A program made the translations under genes and the position numbers. From Acidimicrobiia bacterium (GTDB taxonomy: Bacteria; Actinomycetota; Acidimicrobiia; Acidimicrobiales; AC-14), in assembly GCA_019243595.1 (NCBI GenBank), contig JAFAUA010000011.1:1-9448 (forward strand): a DNA stretch of 9,448 bases, given 5' to 3'. Below are positions 1-7,260 of this stretch, in pieces (within the stretch, counting starts at the first letter, position 1; every line of letters starts with the position of its first letter). The notes beneath the pieces were generated by a model, which saw only the letters and a list, made by a program, of their open reading frames with translations, ran no database searches and was not told where the DNA came from.

Positions 1-665
1 TTGGCGAACCGCAGGGCGAGGACGTTCTGGACGGTCTCCTTCCCGAGGTAGTGATCGATCCGGTACACCTGGTCCTCGTCGAACGCTTCATGCACGACGC
101 GGTCGAGTTCGAGGGCGCTTTCCAAGTCGTGCCCGAAGGGCTTTTCGATCACGACGCGCGAGAACGCGTCCGGTGACGACGAGCGGCTGAGCCCGCGGTC
201 CTTGAGTCCGTTGATCACCGTGGGGAACGTCGACGGCGGCGTGGCCAGGTAGAAGAGACGGTTCTCGGCGGTACCTCGCTCGCGGTCGAGCTCTTCGAGG
301 ACCTCCTTGAGGCGATCGAAGGTGGCCGCGTCGTCGTAGTCGCCAGCGACGTAGCGGAAGGCCCCGACGAACGAGTCCCAGACGTGGCGGGCCTCGGGTC
401 CGCCGCCTCCGCCCTTCTCGACCAGCTCCCGCATCCGCTCCCGGAAGTCGTCGTCGTTCATCTCGGTGCGGGCGACGCCCACGACCGCGAATCCGGGCGG
501 CAGCAGGCGGCGCACCGCCAGCCGCTCGATGGCGGGCATGAGCTTGCGGCTGGTGAGGTCGCCCGACGCCCCGAAGATCACGAAGACCGCAGGCGGCGCC
601 GGCCGGTCTTCGGGATCCGCCAGGGGGTTGTTGTCGGCGGAGGCCGCCGTCTGGCTGAAGGACAT
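1..665 (-). CDS. zwf: Glucose-6-phosphate 1-dehydrogenase, N-terminal 221 residues (cut by left edge)
   Basis: Oxidises glucose-6-phosphate to 6-phosphogluconolactone with reduction of NAD(P)+, the first step of the oxidative pentose phosphate branch; cytoplasmic. The nucleotide-binding motif GASGDLTSRKL lies at residues 32-42, the conserved Arg of VGVAR at 66, EKPFG at 174-178 (Lys175 binds substrate), and the active-site signature RIDHYLGKE at 202-210 contains the His/Lys pair typical of the family. The frame stays open to base 1; about 480-510 residues would be normal, so more than half is missing. The ATG at 665-663 shares one base with the gnd stop (TGATG) and has no clear Shine-Dalgarno site, so translation is probably coupled to gnd. 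Residues 1-25 are a Pro/Asp/Ala-rich, probably disordered leader before the first beta strand. Residues 85-89 are five glycines in a surface-loop region. Identity is secure; cofactor preference cannot be decided from this fragment. Confidence 0.96.
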   Translation of the reverse strand, partial: MSFSQTAASADNNPLADPEDRPAPPAVFVIFGASGDLTSRKLMPAIERLAVRRLLPPGFAVVGVARTEMNDDDFRERMRELVEKGGGGGPEARHVWDSFVGAFRYVAGDYDDAATFDRLKEVLEELDRERGTAENRLFYLATPPSTFPTVINGLKDRGLSRSSSPDAFSRVVIEKPFGHDLESALELDRVVHEAFDEDQVYRIDHYLGKETVQNVLALRFA

Positions 666-1633
666 CAGCTCGACGCCGCCGGCTCGCCCGCGCTCTGCTT
701 GGCGTCGTCTTCCTTGTTCACCTCGGCGGCGGCCGCCTCTTCGAAGAACTTGTGGCCGCCGAACTGGTTGCGGAGGGCGGCGATGATCTTGGCCGCGAAC
801 GAGTCCGACTCGCGGGACTGGAAACGTTCGAACAGCGAGATCGCCATCACAGGCGCCGACACGCCGCGGTTGATGGCCTCCTCGATCGTCCAGCGCCCTT
901 CGCCGGAATCCTCGACGTAGCCGCGGATCTTGCTGAACTCGTCGTCGTTCTTGAGCGCCAGCTCGGTGAGGTCGAGGAGCCACGAGCGCACGACCGAGCC
1001 GTACCGCCAGATCGACGCGATCTCGTGCAGGTCGAGGTTGAACTCGTCAGCCTTGTGCATCAGGGCGAATCCCTCGGCATACGCCTGGAGCAGGCCGTAC
1101 TCGATGCCGTTGTGCACCATCTTGACGAAGTGGCCGGCGCCGACCGGCCCGACGTGGGCGTATCCGCCCTCGGGTGCGAGAGCGAGAAAGATCGGCTCGA
1201 CCTGCTTCACGGCGTTGGGCTCGCCGCCCACCATGAGGCAGTAGCCCTCCTTCAGGCCCCACACGCCGCCGGAAACCCCGGCGTCGACGAAGTAGATGCC
1301 CTTGTCGGCGAGCGCCTCCGCGTCGCGCATGGCGAGCTTGTAGTTGGAGTTGCCGCCGTCGACGATGACGTCGCCCTTCTCGAGCAGGCCGCCGAGCTGC
1401 ATGATCGTCGACTCGGTGGGATCGCCCGACGGGAGCATCACCCACGCCGTTCGGGGCGGCTCGAGCTTCTGCACCAGTTCCTCGAGCGAACGGGCGCCGA
1501 TGGCGCCCTCGGACTCGGAGGCCTTGACGTTTTCCTCGTCGCGGTCGTAGGTCACGACCTCGTGCCCGTGCTCCATCAGGCGGAGGGTCATGTTGGCGCC
1601 CATGCGGCCGAGGCCGATCATCCCGATCTTCAC
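665..1633 (-). CDS. gnd: 6-phosphogluconate dehydrogenase, decarboxylating, short (GntZ/YqeC-like) type
   Basis: Converts 6-phosphogluconate to ribulose-5-phosphate and CO2 with reduction of NAD(P)+. The protein has 322 residues, the short form (about 300-330) rather than the about 470-residue enterobacterial form. The Rossmann motif GLGRMGANM is at 7-15, VDGGNS at 91-96, VSGGVWG at 120-126, and the catalytic stretch GHFVKMVHNGIEYG at 167-180 holds Lys171, Asn175 and Glu178; EDSGEGRWT is at 241-249. The second Rossmann strand ends in Tyr-Asp (29-30) instead of the Asn-Arg-Ser/Thr of NADP-dependent enzymes, which suggests NAD+ preference (inference). The last 20 or so residues are an Ala/Glu/Lys-rich tail with no recognisable fold. 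The GTG start at 1633-1631 is fixed by the family N-terminus MKIGMIGLG and by GAAGGG seven bases upstream. It lies 13 bases after pgi, and its stop overlaps the zwf start by one base. Confidence 0.95.
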   Translation of the reverse strand: MKIGMIGLGRMGANMTLRLMEHGHEVVTYDRDEENVKASESEGAIGARSLEELVQKLEPPRTAWVMLPSGDPTESTIMQLGGLLEKGDVIVDGGNSNYKLAMRDAEALADKGIYFVDAGVSGGVWGLKEGYCLMVGGEPNAVKQVEPIFLALAPEGGYAHVGPVGAGHFVKMVHNGIEYGLLQAYAEGFALMHKADEFNLDLHEIASIWRYGSVVRSWLLDLTELALKNDDEFSKIRGYVEDSGEGRWTIEEAINRGVSAPVMAISLFERFQSRESDSFAAKIIAALRNQFGGHKFFEEAAAAEVNKEDDAKQSAGEPAASS

Positions 1634-1650
1634 GAAGCTGCCCTTCTCAT
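1630..1650 (-). other. Possible six-codon minicistron bridging pgi and gnd
   Basis: An ATG at 1650-1648 overlaps the pgi stop (ATGA). It opens a six-codon frame (Met-Arg-Arg-Ala-Ala-Ser) whose TGA at 1632-1630 overlaps the GTG start of gnd (GTGA). AAGGA at 1661-1657 sits six bases upstream of the ATG, a normal Shine-Dalgarno spacing, although those bases also encode the Lys-Glu near the end of Pgi. It could pass ribosomes from pgi to gnd, or it could be chance; at this length no coding signal can be measured. Confidence 0.3.
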
Positions 1651-2993
1651 GAGACTTCCTTCAGGTCGTTGACCTCGACGCGCAGGGCGCGCCGGCCGTG
1701 GGACTGCAAGCTCTGGAGGTCGCCGATGGCTTGGGCGTCGATCAGGGTGCCGAAGTCGTAAGGCTTCCCGGGGATCTCGACATGGGCGGTGGGTGCTCGC
1801 GGCGCGATCTGCACGGCGACGACCTCGTTGGGGCCGCCCTTGTGCAGCTGACCGGTGGAGTGCAGGAAGCGGGGGCCGTACCCGGCAGTGACGGCCATGC
1901 CGCCGAGCCCGTCGCGCACCGCCCGCCGCAGGCCCTCGAGGGCCTCGTCCTGGCCGAAGGGTAGGTAGGCCTGGAGAGACACGTAGTCGCCGGGCCTCGT
2001 CGTTTCCTTGAGCCACGCGGTGACCGAGGACGGGTCGGCCGAGTCGACGGCGGGCAAGGGGAGGCTCGACAGCACCCGCTTGGTGTTCTCCTTGGACTCG
2101 GCCACGTTCGGCTCGTCGAAGGGGTCGATGCCGAGGATGTGGCCGGCGATGGCCGTGGCCACCTCCCACACCATGAACTCGCGTCCGAGCTGGTAGTTGT
2201 CGTCCATCTCGAGGAGTACGAGGTGGCGGTCGTCGCCGGTCTCGGCTTCGGTGGTCGGCACCGGAACGCAGCCGGTGCCCTGCTTACCCGTGGACTCGGC
2301 GACCAACTGCTCGCCCCACAGCCTGAGCGAACTGAAGTGCTCAGGGACCACGACTGTGAGCTTGTCGCGGCCCTGCTTGGCGGCGTCGCCCATTGCGACG
2401 CCGAGGGCGACGCCGGCCTCCTTGTCGGCGGAAAGGGCGGCCTCGCAGAGGCGGGCGACGTCGATGCCCATCAGCGCCGCGGGCACCATCCCGAAGTACG
2501 AGAGCACCGAGTAGCGACCGCCGATGTCGGGCGGGTTCGAGAACACGCGATGAAAGCCGCGCTCCTCGGCGAGGGTGGCGAGCGGCGTCCCCGGGTCGGT
2601 GATGGCCGCGTAGCGCTTGGGCTCAGGCCAGCGGGCCCAGAAATAGGAGAACAGGCAGTCGACCTCGAGGGTCGTCCCCGACTTCGATGAGACGAGGAAG
2701 AAGGGGTTGTTGATGTCGACGCTGTTGATCGTGGCCGGGTCGGTCGTGTCGAGGACCACCAACCGACTGTCGCCGAAACACGACCGTAGGACCTCGCTGC
2801 CCAGCGACGACCCGCCCATGCCCAACAGGAAGATCTTGCTGGCGTCGATGCTCTCGGCCCACGAACGCAGGTCGATCGCTTCGTCGATCATGCGCCGGGG
2901 AACGTCGAGCCATCCCAGCCGGTTGCCCGACACGTTGCCTTCCGGCCAGAGGCCGGCGTCGCGGGCGAGCAGTCTGTCGAGAAGCTGACTCAA
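1647..2993 (-). CDS. pgi: Glucose-6-phosphate isomerase, Tal-Pgi-type, stand-alone
   Basis: Interconverts glucose-6-phosphate and fructose-6-phosphate, returning fructose-6-phosphate made by tkt and tal to zwf. The protein has 448 residues, matching the isomerase half of bifunctional transaldolase/phosphoglucose isomerase proteins rather than the about 550-residue classical enzyme. Motifs: LGMGGSSLGSEV (57-68), SKSGTT phosphate-binding SIS loop (103-108), GGRYSV (158-163), WGEQLVAESTGKQG (226-239; Glu233 in the catalytic region), DPFDEPNV (290-297), and the C-terminal GYGPRFLHSTGQLHKGG (391-407) with His398 and Lys405. I chose the TTG at 2993-2991: it overlaps the tal stop as TTGA and gives an N-terminus (SQLLDRLLARDAGLWP) that looks like the start of this domain. 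The frame stays open upstream to about 3350, but there it only mirrors tal. There is no good Shine-Dalgarno site before the TTG, so coupling to tal is likely. The function is secure; the exact start is less so. Confidence 0.93.
   Translation of the reverse strand: MSQLLDRLLARDAGLWPEGNVSGNRLGWLDVPRRMIDEAIDLRSWAESIDASKIFLLGMGGSSLGSEVLRSCFGDSRLVVLDTTDPATINSVDINNPFFLVSSKSGTTLEVDCLFSYFWARWPEPKRYAAITDPGTPLATLAEERGFHRVFSNPPDIGGRYSVLSYFGMVPAALMGIDVARLCEAALSADKEAGVALGVAMGDAAKQGRDKLTVVVPEHFSSLRLWGEQLVAESTGKQGTGCVPVPTTEAETGDDRHLVLLEMDDNYQLGREFMVWEVATAIAGHILGIDPFDEPNVAESKENTKRVLSSLPLPAVDSADPSSVTAWLKETTRPGDYVSLQAYLPFGQDEALEGLRRAVRDGLGGMAVTAGYGPRFLHSTGQLHKGGPNEVVAVQIAPRAPTAHVEIPGKPYDFGTLIDAQAIGDLQSLQSHGRRALRVEVNDLKEVS
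2990..2993 (-). other. tal/pgi stop-start overlap (TTGA)
   Basis: The tal stop TGA (2992-2990) and the pgi start TTG (2993-2991) share two bases. pgi is read one base upstream (-1) of the tal frame. No Shine-Dalgarno site lies 5-12 bases before the TTG, and no classical slippery heptamer is present, so termination-reinitiation is the simplest reading. Confidence 0.7.
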
Positions 2994-4087
2994 GAAGCTG
3001 CCAACTCTGCGCCCTTGCGCTCGAGGGCGCTGATGAGCTCGTCGAACGACTTGGAGAACGACGCCACGCCTTCTTCCTCGAGGACCCGGGCGACGTCTTC
3101 TATGTCGACACCGACCCGCTCGAGGCTCTCGAAGACACCCTCGGCGACGTGGATGCCGTCGTCGACGGTGCGGGCGATCGAGCCGTGGTCCTCGAACGCC
3201 TCGATCGTCGCCTCCGGCATGGTGTTCACGGTGTCGGGGCCGATCAGCGTGTCGACATAGAGCAGGTCGGAGTAGTCGGGGTTCTTGGTGGACGTGGAGG
3301 CCCACAGCGGGCGCTGCAGATTGGCACCCCGCGCCTTGAGCTCTTCCCATCGCCCGCCTTCGAACCGCTGGCGGAAGAGTTGGTAAGCGAGCTTCGCCTG
3401 GGCCACCGCGGCTTGGCCCCGCAGGCTCAAGGCTTCGTCGGTGCCGATGGCCTCCAGGCGGCGGTCGACCTCGGTGTCGACCCGGCTCACGAAGAACGAG
3501 GCGACGCTCCGCACCTTTGACAGGTCGCCGTCGTAGGCCTCGAGGCCCGACAGGTACGCCTCGATGACCTCGTCGTAGCGGGTCAGCGAGAAGATCAGGG
3601 TGATGTTGATGTTCCGGCCCTCACTCACCATCTGGCGGATGGCGGGAACGCCCTCGGCGGTGGCCGGAATCTTCACGTAGAGGTTCGGCTCGTTGATGCG
3701 CTCGTGCAGATCGCGGGCCGATGCGATCGTCCCGTCGGTGTCGCGGGCCAGATTGGGCGCCACCTCGATGGAGACGAACCCGTCCTCGCCGCCACTCGCG
3801 TCGTGAACCGGTCGGAGCACCTGCAGCGCGTGACGGATGTCGTCGATCACCATGTCCCAGTAGGCGTCGTCGACGCTCTTCTTCTGCTCGACGAGCGACT
3901 TGAACTGGTCGTCGTAGTCGGCAGCCCCCTCGATGGCCTTGGCGAAGATCGTGGGGTTAGAGGTGATGCCCCTGATGCCGTCTTTGACGCGCTGCTCCAG
4001 CTCGCCGCTGGTGATGTAGCCGCGCTTGAGGTTGTCGAGCCACGGGCTCTGGCCCTGCTCGGAGAACAGTTGCTGCAGCTTGGTCAT
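2990..4087 (-). CDS. tal: Transaldolase, long actinobacterial/cyanobacterial type
   Basis: Transfers the dihydroxyacetone unit from sedoheptulose-7-phosphate to glyceraldehyde-3-phosphate, giving erythrose-4-phosphate and fructose-6-phosphate. At 365 residues it is the long type that occurs alone or fused to Pgi, not the about 215-residue or about 317-residue classes. A single class-I aldolase barrel is visible: PWLDNLKRGYI near 15-25 with Asp18, GITSNPTIF at 40-48, the Schiff-base lysine Lys139 in NLYVKIPAT (135-143), NITLIFSL at 161-168, SFFVSRVD at 197-204, and the WASTSTK/DTLIGPDTVNTMP region at 262-291. The ATG at 4087-4085 shares one base with the tkt stop (TGATG); AAGGAG ten bases upstream (4103-4098) serves as ribosome binding site. 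The stop overlaps the pgi start. The tight spacing should keep it in step with tkt, which shares its substrates. Confidence 0.96.
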   Translation of the reverse strand: MTKLQQLFSEQGQSPWLDNLKRGYITSGELEQRVKDGIRGITSNPTIFAKAIEGAADYDDQFKSLVEQKKSVDDAYWDMVIDDIRHALQVLRPVHDASGGEDGFVSIEVAPNLARDTDGTIASARDLHERINEPNLYVKIPATAEGVPAIRQMVSEGRNINITLIFSLTRYDEVIEAYLSGLEAYDGDLSKVRSVASFFVSRVDTEVDRRLEAIGTDEALSLRGQAAVAQAKLAYQLFRQRFEGGRWEELKARGANLQRPLWASTSTKNPDYSDLLYVDTLIGPDTVNTMPEATIEAFEDHGSIARTVDDGIHVAEGVFESLERVGVDIEDVARVLEEEGVASFSKSFDELISALERKGAELAAS

Positions 4088-6066
4088 CAGGACCTCGCTC
4101 CTTCCTTGCGGGCCAGCAGGGCGCGGGCGTGCACGGCGACGTTCTCGCCGGTGAAGCCCAGCTCGGCCAGCACGGTCGTTCCGGGGGCCGAGGCGCCGAA
4201 GCGGTCGATCGTCACGGTGTCGTCAGCCCAGCGCTCCCAGCCGAACGGCGAGGCAGCTTCGACGGCCAGCGTGGGCACGTCGCCCGGCAGCACCGACTCG
4301 CGGTACGCCTCGTCCTGCTCCTCGAACAGCTCCCACGACGGCATCGACACCACACGCGTGGGGATCCCGTCGTCGGCGAGCAGCTTGGCGGCGTCGACGC
4401 ACACCGACACCTCGCTGCCCGTGCCGATGAGGATCAACCGGGCCGCTTCCTCCGAGTCCGACAGCACGTAGGCACCGTGGGCCAGGCCGCCGTTGGCGGT
4501 CCCTTCGAGGACCGGCAGGTTCTGGCGTGTCAGCACCAGGCCGGTCGGGCCGTCACGGTCGACGGCGATGCGCCACGCGGCCGCCACCTCGTTGGCGTCG
4601 GCCGGACGGATCACGCGGAATTTGGGCGTAGCCCGCATCTCCGCCAGCTGCTCGATCGGCTGGTGGGTGGGGCCGTCCTCACCGAGGCCGACCGAGTCGT
4701 GGGTCCACACGAATACGACGTGAGCGTCGCAGATGGCGGCAAGGCGCACGGCCGGCCGCATGTAGTCGCTGAAGTTGAAGAACGTGCCGCCGAAGGGGAT
4801 CCCGCCGCCGTGCAGGGCGATGCCGTTCATGGCGGCGGCCATGGCGTGCTCGCGGATGCCGTAGTAGATCAGGCGGCCGCCCGGGTTCTCCGCGTTCTGG
4901 ACGCCGCTGTCCTCGATGTCGGTACCGGTGTTTCCCGTGAGGTCGGCGCCGCCGCCGATGAGGCCGGGCACGACGTCGCGGATGGCGTTGATGCACGCCT
5001 TGTTGGCCTTGCGGGTCGCCAGCTTGTCGCCCGCCTGCCACGTCGGGAGCTTGGCCTCCCAGCCGTCGAGGCCGCGTCCGTCGAGGCAGGCCTCGAGCTC
5101 GGACCGGTCGCCCTCCCATGCGTCGAACGCCTTCTGCCACTTGCGACGCAGACGCTGCCCGCGCGGGACGGCCTTGCGGTACATCTCGAGCACCTCGTCG
5201 GGCACCCAGAAGGTCTGCTCGGGCGGCAGACCGAGAACCTCCTTGGTGGCTCGGACCTCGTCCTCACCGAGGGGGCTGCCGTGCGCCTCGGCCGTGTCGG
5301 TGAACTTCGGCGACGGGAAGCCGATGTGGCTGCGCAGGACGATCATCGACGGCTTGTCCTCGACGCGCATGGCCCGACGGATCGCCCGGTACAGCTTGTC
5401 GGTGTCGTTGGCGGCCTCGCCCAGATCCTGGACGTGCCAGTTGTAGGCCTGGAACCGCTTGGGGACGTTGTCGTTGTAGGCGAGCTCGGTCGGCCCGTCG
5501 ATGGTGATGTGGTTGTCGTCGTAGATGTAGATGAGACGGCCGAGGCCGAGGTGGCCGGCGAGCGACGCCGCCTCGTGGCTGATGCCCTCCTCGAGGTCGC
5601 CGTCGCTGCAGATGACGAACGTGTAGTGGTCGCTGATCTCAGGCCCGAAGCGGGCGCGCAGCGAGCGCTCGGCGATGCCGAAGCCCACGGCGTTGCCGAA
5701 GCCCTGTCCGAGGGGACCGGTGGTGATCTCGATGCCCGGCGTGTGGTGCACCTCGGGGTGGCCCGGGGTGCGACTGTCCCACTGACGGAACTCCTTGAGG
5801 TCCTCGAGGGTGAGCCCGTAGCCGGTGAGGTAGAGCATGGCGTACTGCAGGATGCAGGCGTGTCCCGCCGACAGCACGAAGCGGTCGCGGTTGGGCCACA
5901 TCGGCTGCGACGGGTCGTACTTCATGACGCGCGTCCAGAGGACGTGGGCCAGCGGCGCCAGCGCCATCGCCGTCCCCGGATGTCCGGAGTTGGCGCGTTG
6001 GGGAGCGTCCATGGCCAGTCCCCGAATGACGTTGATGCCCAGCTGCTCGAGGTCCGCCTCGGTCAA
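4087..6066 (-). CDS. tkt: Transketolase
   Basis: Thiamine-diphosphate enzyme moving two-carbon ketol units between pentose, heptulose and hexose phosphates. Its 659 residues are normal for the family. Substrate and cofactor histidines sit in SGHPG (27-31, His29), SAGHA (66-70, His69) and PGHPE (101-105, His103). The ThDP/Mg motif runs from SDGDLEEG (154-161) to DDNHITIDG (183-191). SHIGFPSP is at 246-253 and AHGSPLG at 260-266. The pyrimidine domain has GIREHAM (403-409) with the catalytic Glu406, followed by THDSVGLGEDGPTHQP (455-470). The start is TTG at 6066-6064: AGGAGG at 6078-6073 is six bases upstream, and the family N-terminal helix (EQLGINVIRGLAMDAPQ) would be lost at the next ATG. 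It follows the FIST gene by 33 bases and overlaps tal by one base. It is the first enzyme gene of the pentose phosphate run. Confidence 0.97.
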   Translation of the reverse strand: MTEADLEQLGINVIRGLAMDAPQRANSGHPGTAMALAPLAHVLWTRVMKYDPSQPMWPNRDRFVLSAGHACILQYAMLYLTGYGLTLEDLKEFRQWDSRTPGHPEVHHTPGIEITTGPLGQGFGNAVGFGIAERSLRARFGPEISDHYTFVICSDGDLEEGISHEAASLAGHLGLGRLIYIYDDNHITIDGPTELAYNDNVPKRFQAYNWHVQDLGEAANDTDKLYRAIRRAMRVEDKPSMIVLRSHIGFPSPKFTDTAEAHGSPLGEDEVRATKEVLGLPPEQTFWVPDEVLEMYRKAVPRGQRLRRKWQKAFDAWEGDRSELEACLDGRGLDGWEAKLPTWQAGDKLATRKANKACINAIRDVVPGLIGGGADLTGNTGTDIEDSGVQNAENPGGRLIYYGIREHAMAAAMNGIALHGGGIPFGGTFFNFSDYMRPAVRLAAICDAHVVFVWTHDSVGLGEDGPTHQPIEQLAEMRATPKFRVIRPADANEVAAAWRIAVDRDGPTGLVLTRQNLPVLEGTANGGLAHGAYVLSDSEEAARLILIGTGSEVSVCVDAAKLLADDGIPTRVVSMPSWELFEEQDEAYRESVLPGDVPTLAVEAASPFGWERWADDTVTIDRFGASAPGTTVLAELGFTGENVAVHARALLARKEGARS

Positions 6067-6072
6067 CGTGCG

Positions 6073-6078
6073 CCTCCT
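6073..6078 (-). promoter_or_regulatory. Shine-Dalgarno site of tkt
   Basis: AGGAGG lies six bases upstream of a TTG codon. It decides the tkt start in favour of TTG at 6066 and is the strongest ribosome binding site in the minus-strand operon. Confidence 0.8.
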
Positions 6079-6099
6079 GTCTGTTGCCCGCGGGCCACC

Positions 6100-7251
6100 C
6101 TACGTCGGGGAATTTCCAAAAAGGACCACGGAGGCTGTGAAGCCATGTAGGAAGTTCTTCCTACCCACTGGGCCCAGTTCGCCCGCACAGAACATGCCCG
6201 CGACGGCGCCGCGAGCGACATGCTCGGCGACGATCTCGGCGTCGTGGTCGGGCCGTCCGAACAACCGCGACCCGCGTCCGTTGCAGGTGAAGAGCAGGGC
6301 GCCCTCGGCGGCGCGGCCCTCGAGGAGCCGTTGGAGCTCGGCGTCGGCCGACGCCGCGTCGCGGACCTGGAACTGGGCGGTCGAGCCCACCTCGACGACG
6401 TCGCCCACCGCGAGCGCGCCGTTGCTCGGGTCACCACCGATGACGTTCCGGATCAGGAAGTCGCCGGCCCCGAACGTCACGCGTGACTCATCGATGACCC
6501 GGCCGAAGTGCACGCCGCTGGCGAGGAGCTGGCGGTCCGCCTCGTCGAGACCGCGGGCCACGTCCTGGAGGCGTTCGAGGGCGGGCTTGCCCGCGAGCTC
6601 GTACACGACGTTGCCCTCGGCCCTGGTGATGACGAACGGGTCGCCCACCGGGCGACAGCCCTGGGACACGACGGCGGCCACGTCGACGCCCGGCCCGAGC
6701 ACGGCGCCGACCGCGCCGTCGGCGACGATCTGCCCGTCGACAACCAGCCGGTTGCCGCCCGGGGCGACGGCGGCAGACGCCAGCCCACCGATGACCGGGA
6801 CCCCCGGGTGGGCCTCGGTCTCGTGGCGCAGCACGTCGTCGGCGGGAAAGGTGAAGGGATCGGCCAGCGCGAGAATCGCCGACGCGTCGTCGTCGATCTC
6901 CGGCCAGCCGGTCAGGGCGTTGCCGTCGGCCGTCGGGACCAGTCGTGCGTGGAAGGGCGTGACCGGTGCCGTGTGCGCGGCCCAGAGGGCGACAGCGGGC
7001 CGCTGTTCGACCTCGCGTGGGCCGGCGACCACCGACTCCGCCGTGCAGCCGAGCAGGGTGCGGGGGTTCAGCGTCGCCCGTGCGGCAGCGGCGATGTCCT
7101 CGACGGCGCCCACGTGGGCGGCGGTGATGAACAGCAGGGCCAGGTCGGGCGGATCGGCACCGGGACCGAGGGCGTCGAGGATCTGGCCGATCACCTCCCC
7201 GGTGGCCTGTGTCGGTACCGGGTGCTCGGACAGCGCGGCAGCGAACCCCAC
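6100..7251 (-). CDS. FIST-domain signal transduction protein (FIST N + FIST C)
   Basis: FIST domains are predicted intracellular small-ligand sensors, often found with signal-transduction partners; here the protein (383 residues) consists of FIST alone, with no kinase, GGDEF, methyl-accepting or membrane segment. The N domain covers about 35-205, with a strand/turn at LLGCTAESV (66-74) and a hallmark SQGCRPVGDPFVIT at 196-209. The C domain covers about 220-380, ending in FTCNGRG (321-327) and GMFCAGELGPVGRKNFLHGFTASV (352-375, key residues Cys355, Glu358, His369). The GTG start at 7251-7249 follows the upstream gene by nine bases, with AGGG (7262-7259) seven bases before it. The stop lies 33 bases from the tkt start, so co-transcription with the pentose phosphate genes is likely. 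Family assignment is firm. Ligand and output are unknown; a role in sensing a metabolite of the pathway is only inferred from position. Confidence 0.88.
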   Translation of the reverse strand: MGFAAALSEHPVPTQATGEVIGQILDALGPGADPPDLALLFITAAHVGAVEDIAAAARATLNPRTLLGCTAESVVAGPREVEQRPAVALWAAHTAPVTPFHARLVPTADGNALTGWPEIDDDASAILALADPFTFPADDVLRHETEAHPGVPVIGGLASAAVAPGGNRLVVDGQIVADGAVGAVLGPGVDVAAVVSQGCRPVGDPFVITRAEGNVVYELAGKPALERLQDVARGLDEADRQLLASGVHFGRVIDESRVTFGAGDFLIRNVIGGDPSNGALAVGDVVEVGSTAQFQVRDAASADAELQRLLEGRAAEGALLFTCNGRGSRLFGRPDHDAEIVAEHVARGAVAGMFCAGELGPVGRKNFLHGFTASVVLFGNSPT

Positions 7252-7260
7252 GAGGTTTCC

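Noticed and set aside
384..920. A 178-codon plus-strand open frame
   Set aside because: It is antisense to the start of zwf and the end of gnd, whose conserved motifs are all on the minus strand; no ribosome site or family signal.
752..1672. A 306-codon plus-strand open frame
   Set aside because: It is antisense to gnd and has no recognisable motif; the minus strand here encodes a full 6-phosphogluconate dehydrogenase.
2994..3350. N-terminal extension of the pgi frame (about 119 codons)
   Set aside because: It overlaps tal in another frame and translates to Arg/Gly/His-rich low-complexity sequence. Similarity to the Tal-Pgi isomerase domain begins only at the TTG at 2993.
4129..6150. A 673-codon plus-strand open frame
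   Set aside because: It lies almost wholly antisense to transketolase, whose motifs are complete. Its translation is low in complexity (rich in Val, Gly, Arg, Asp, Leu) with no family motif; this is the usual antisense artefact of GC-rich codons.
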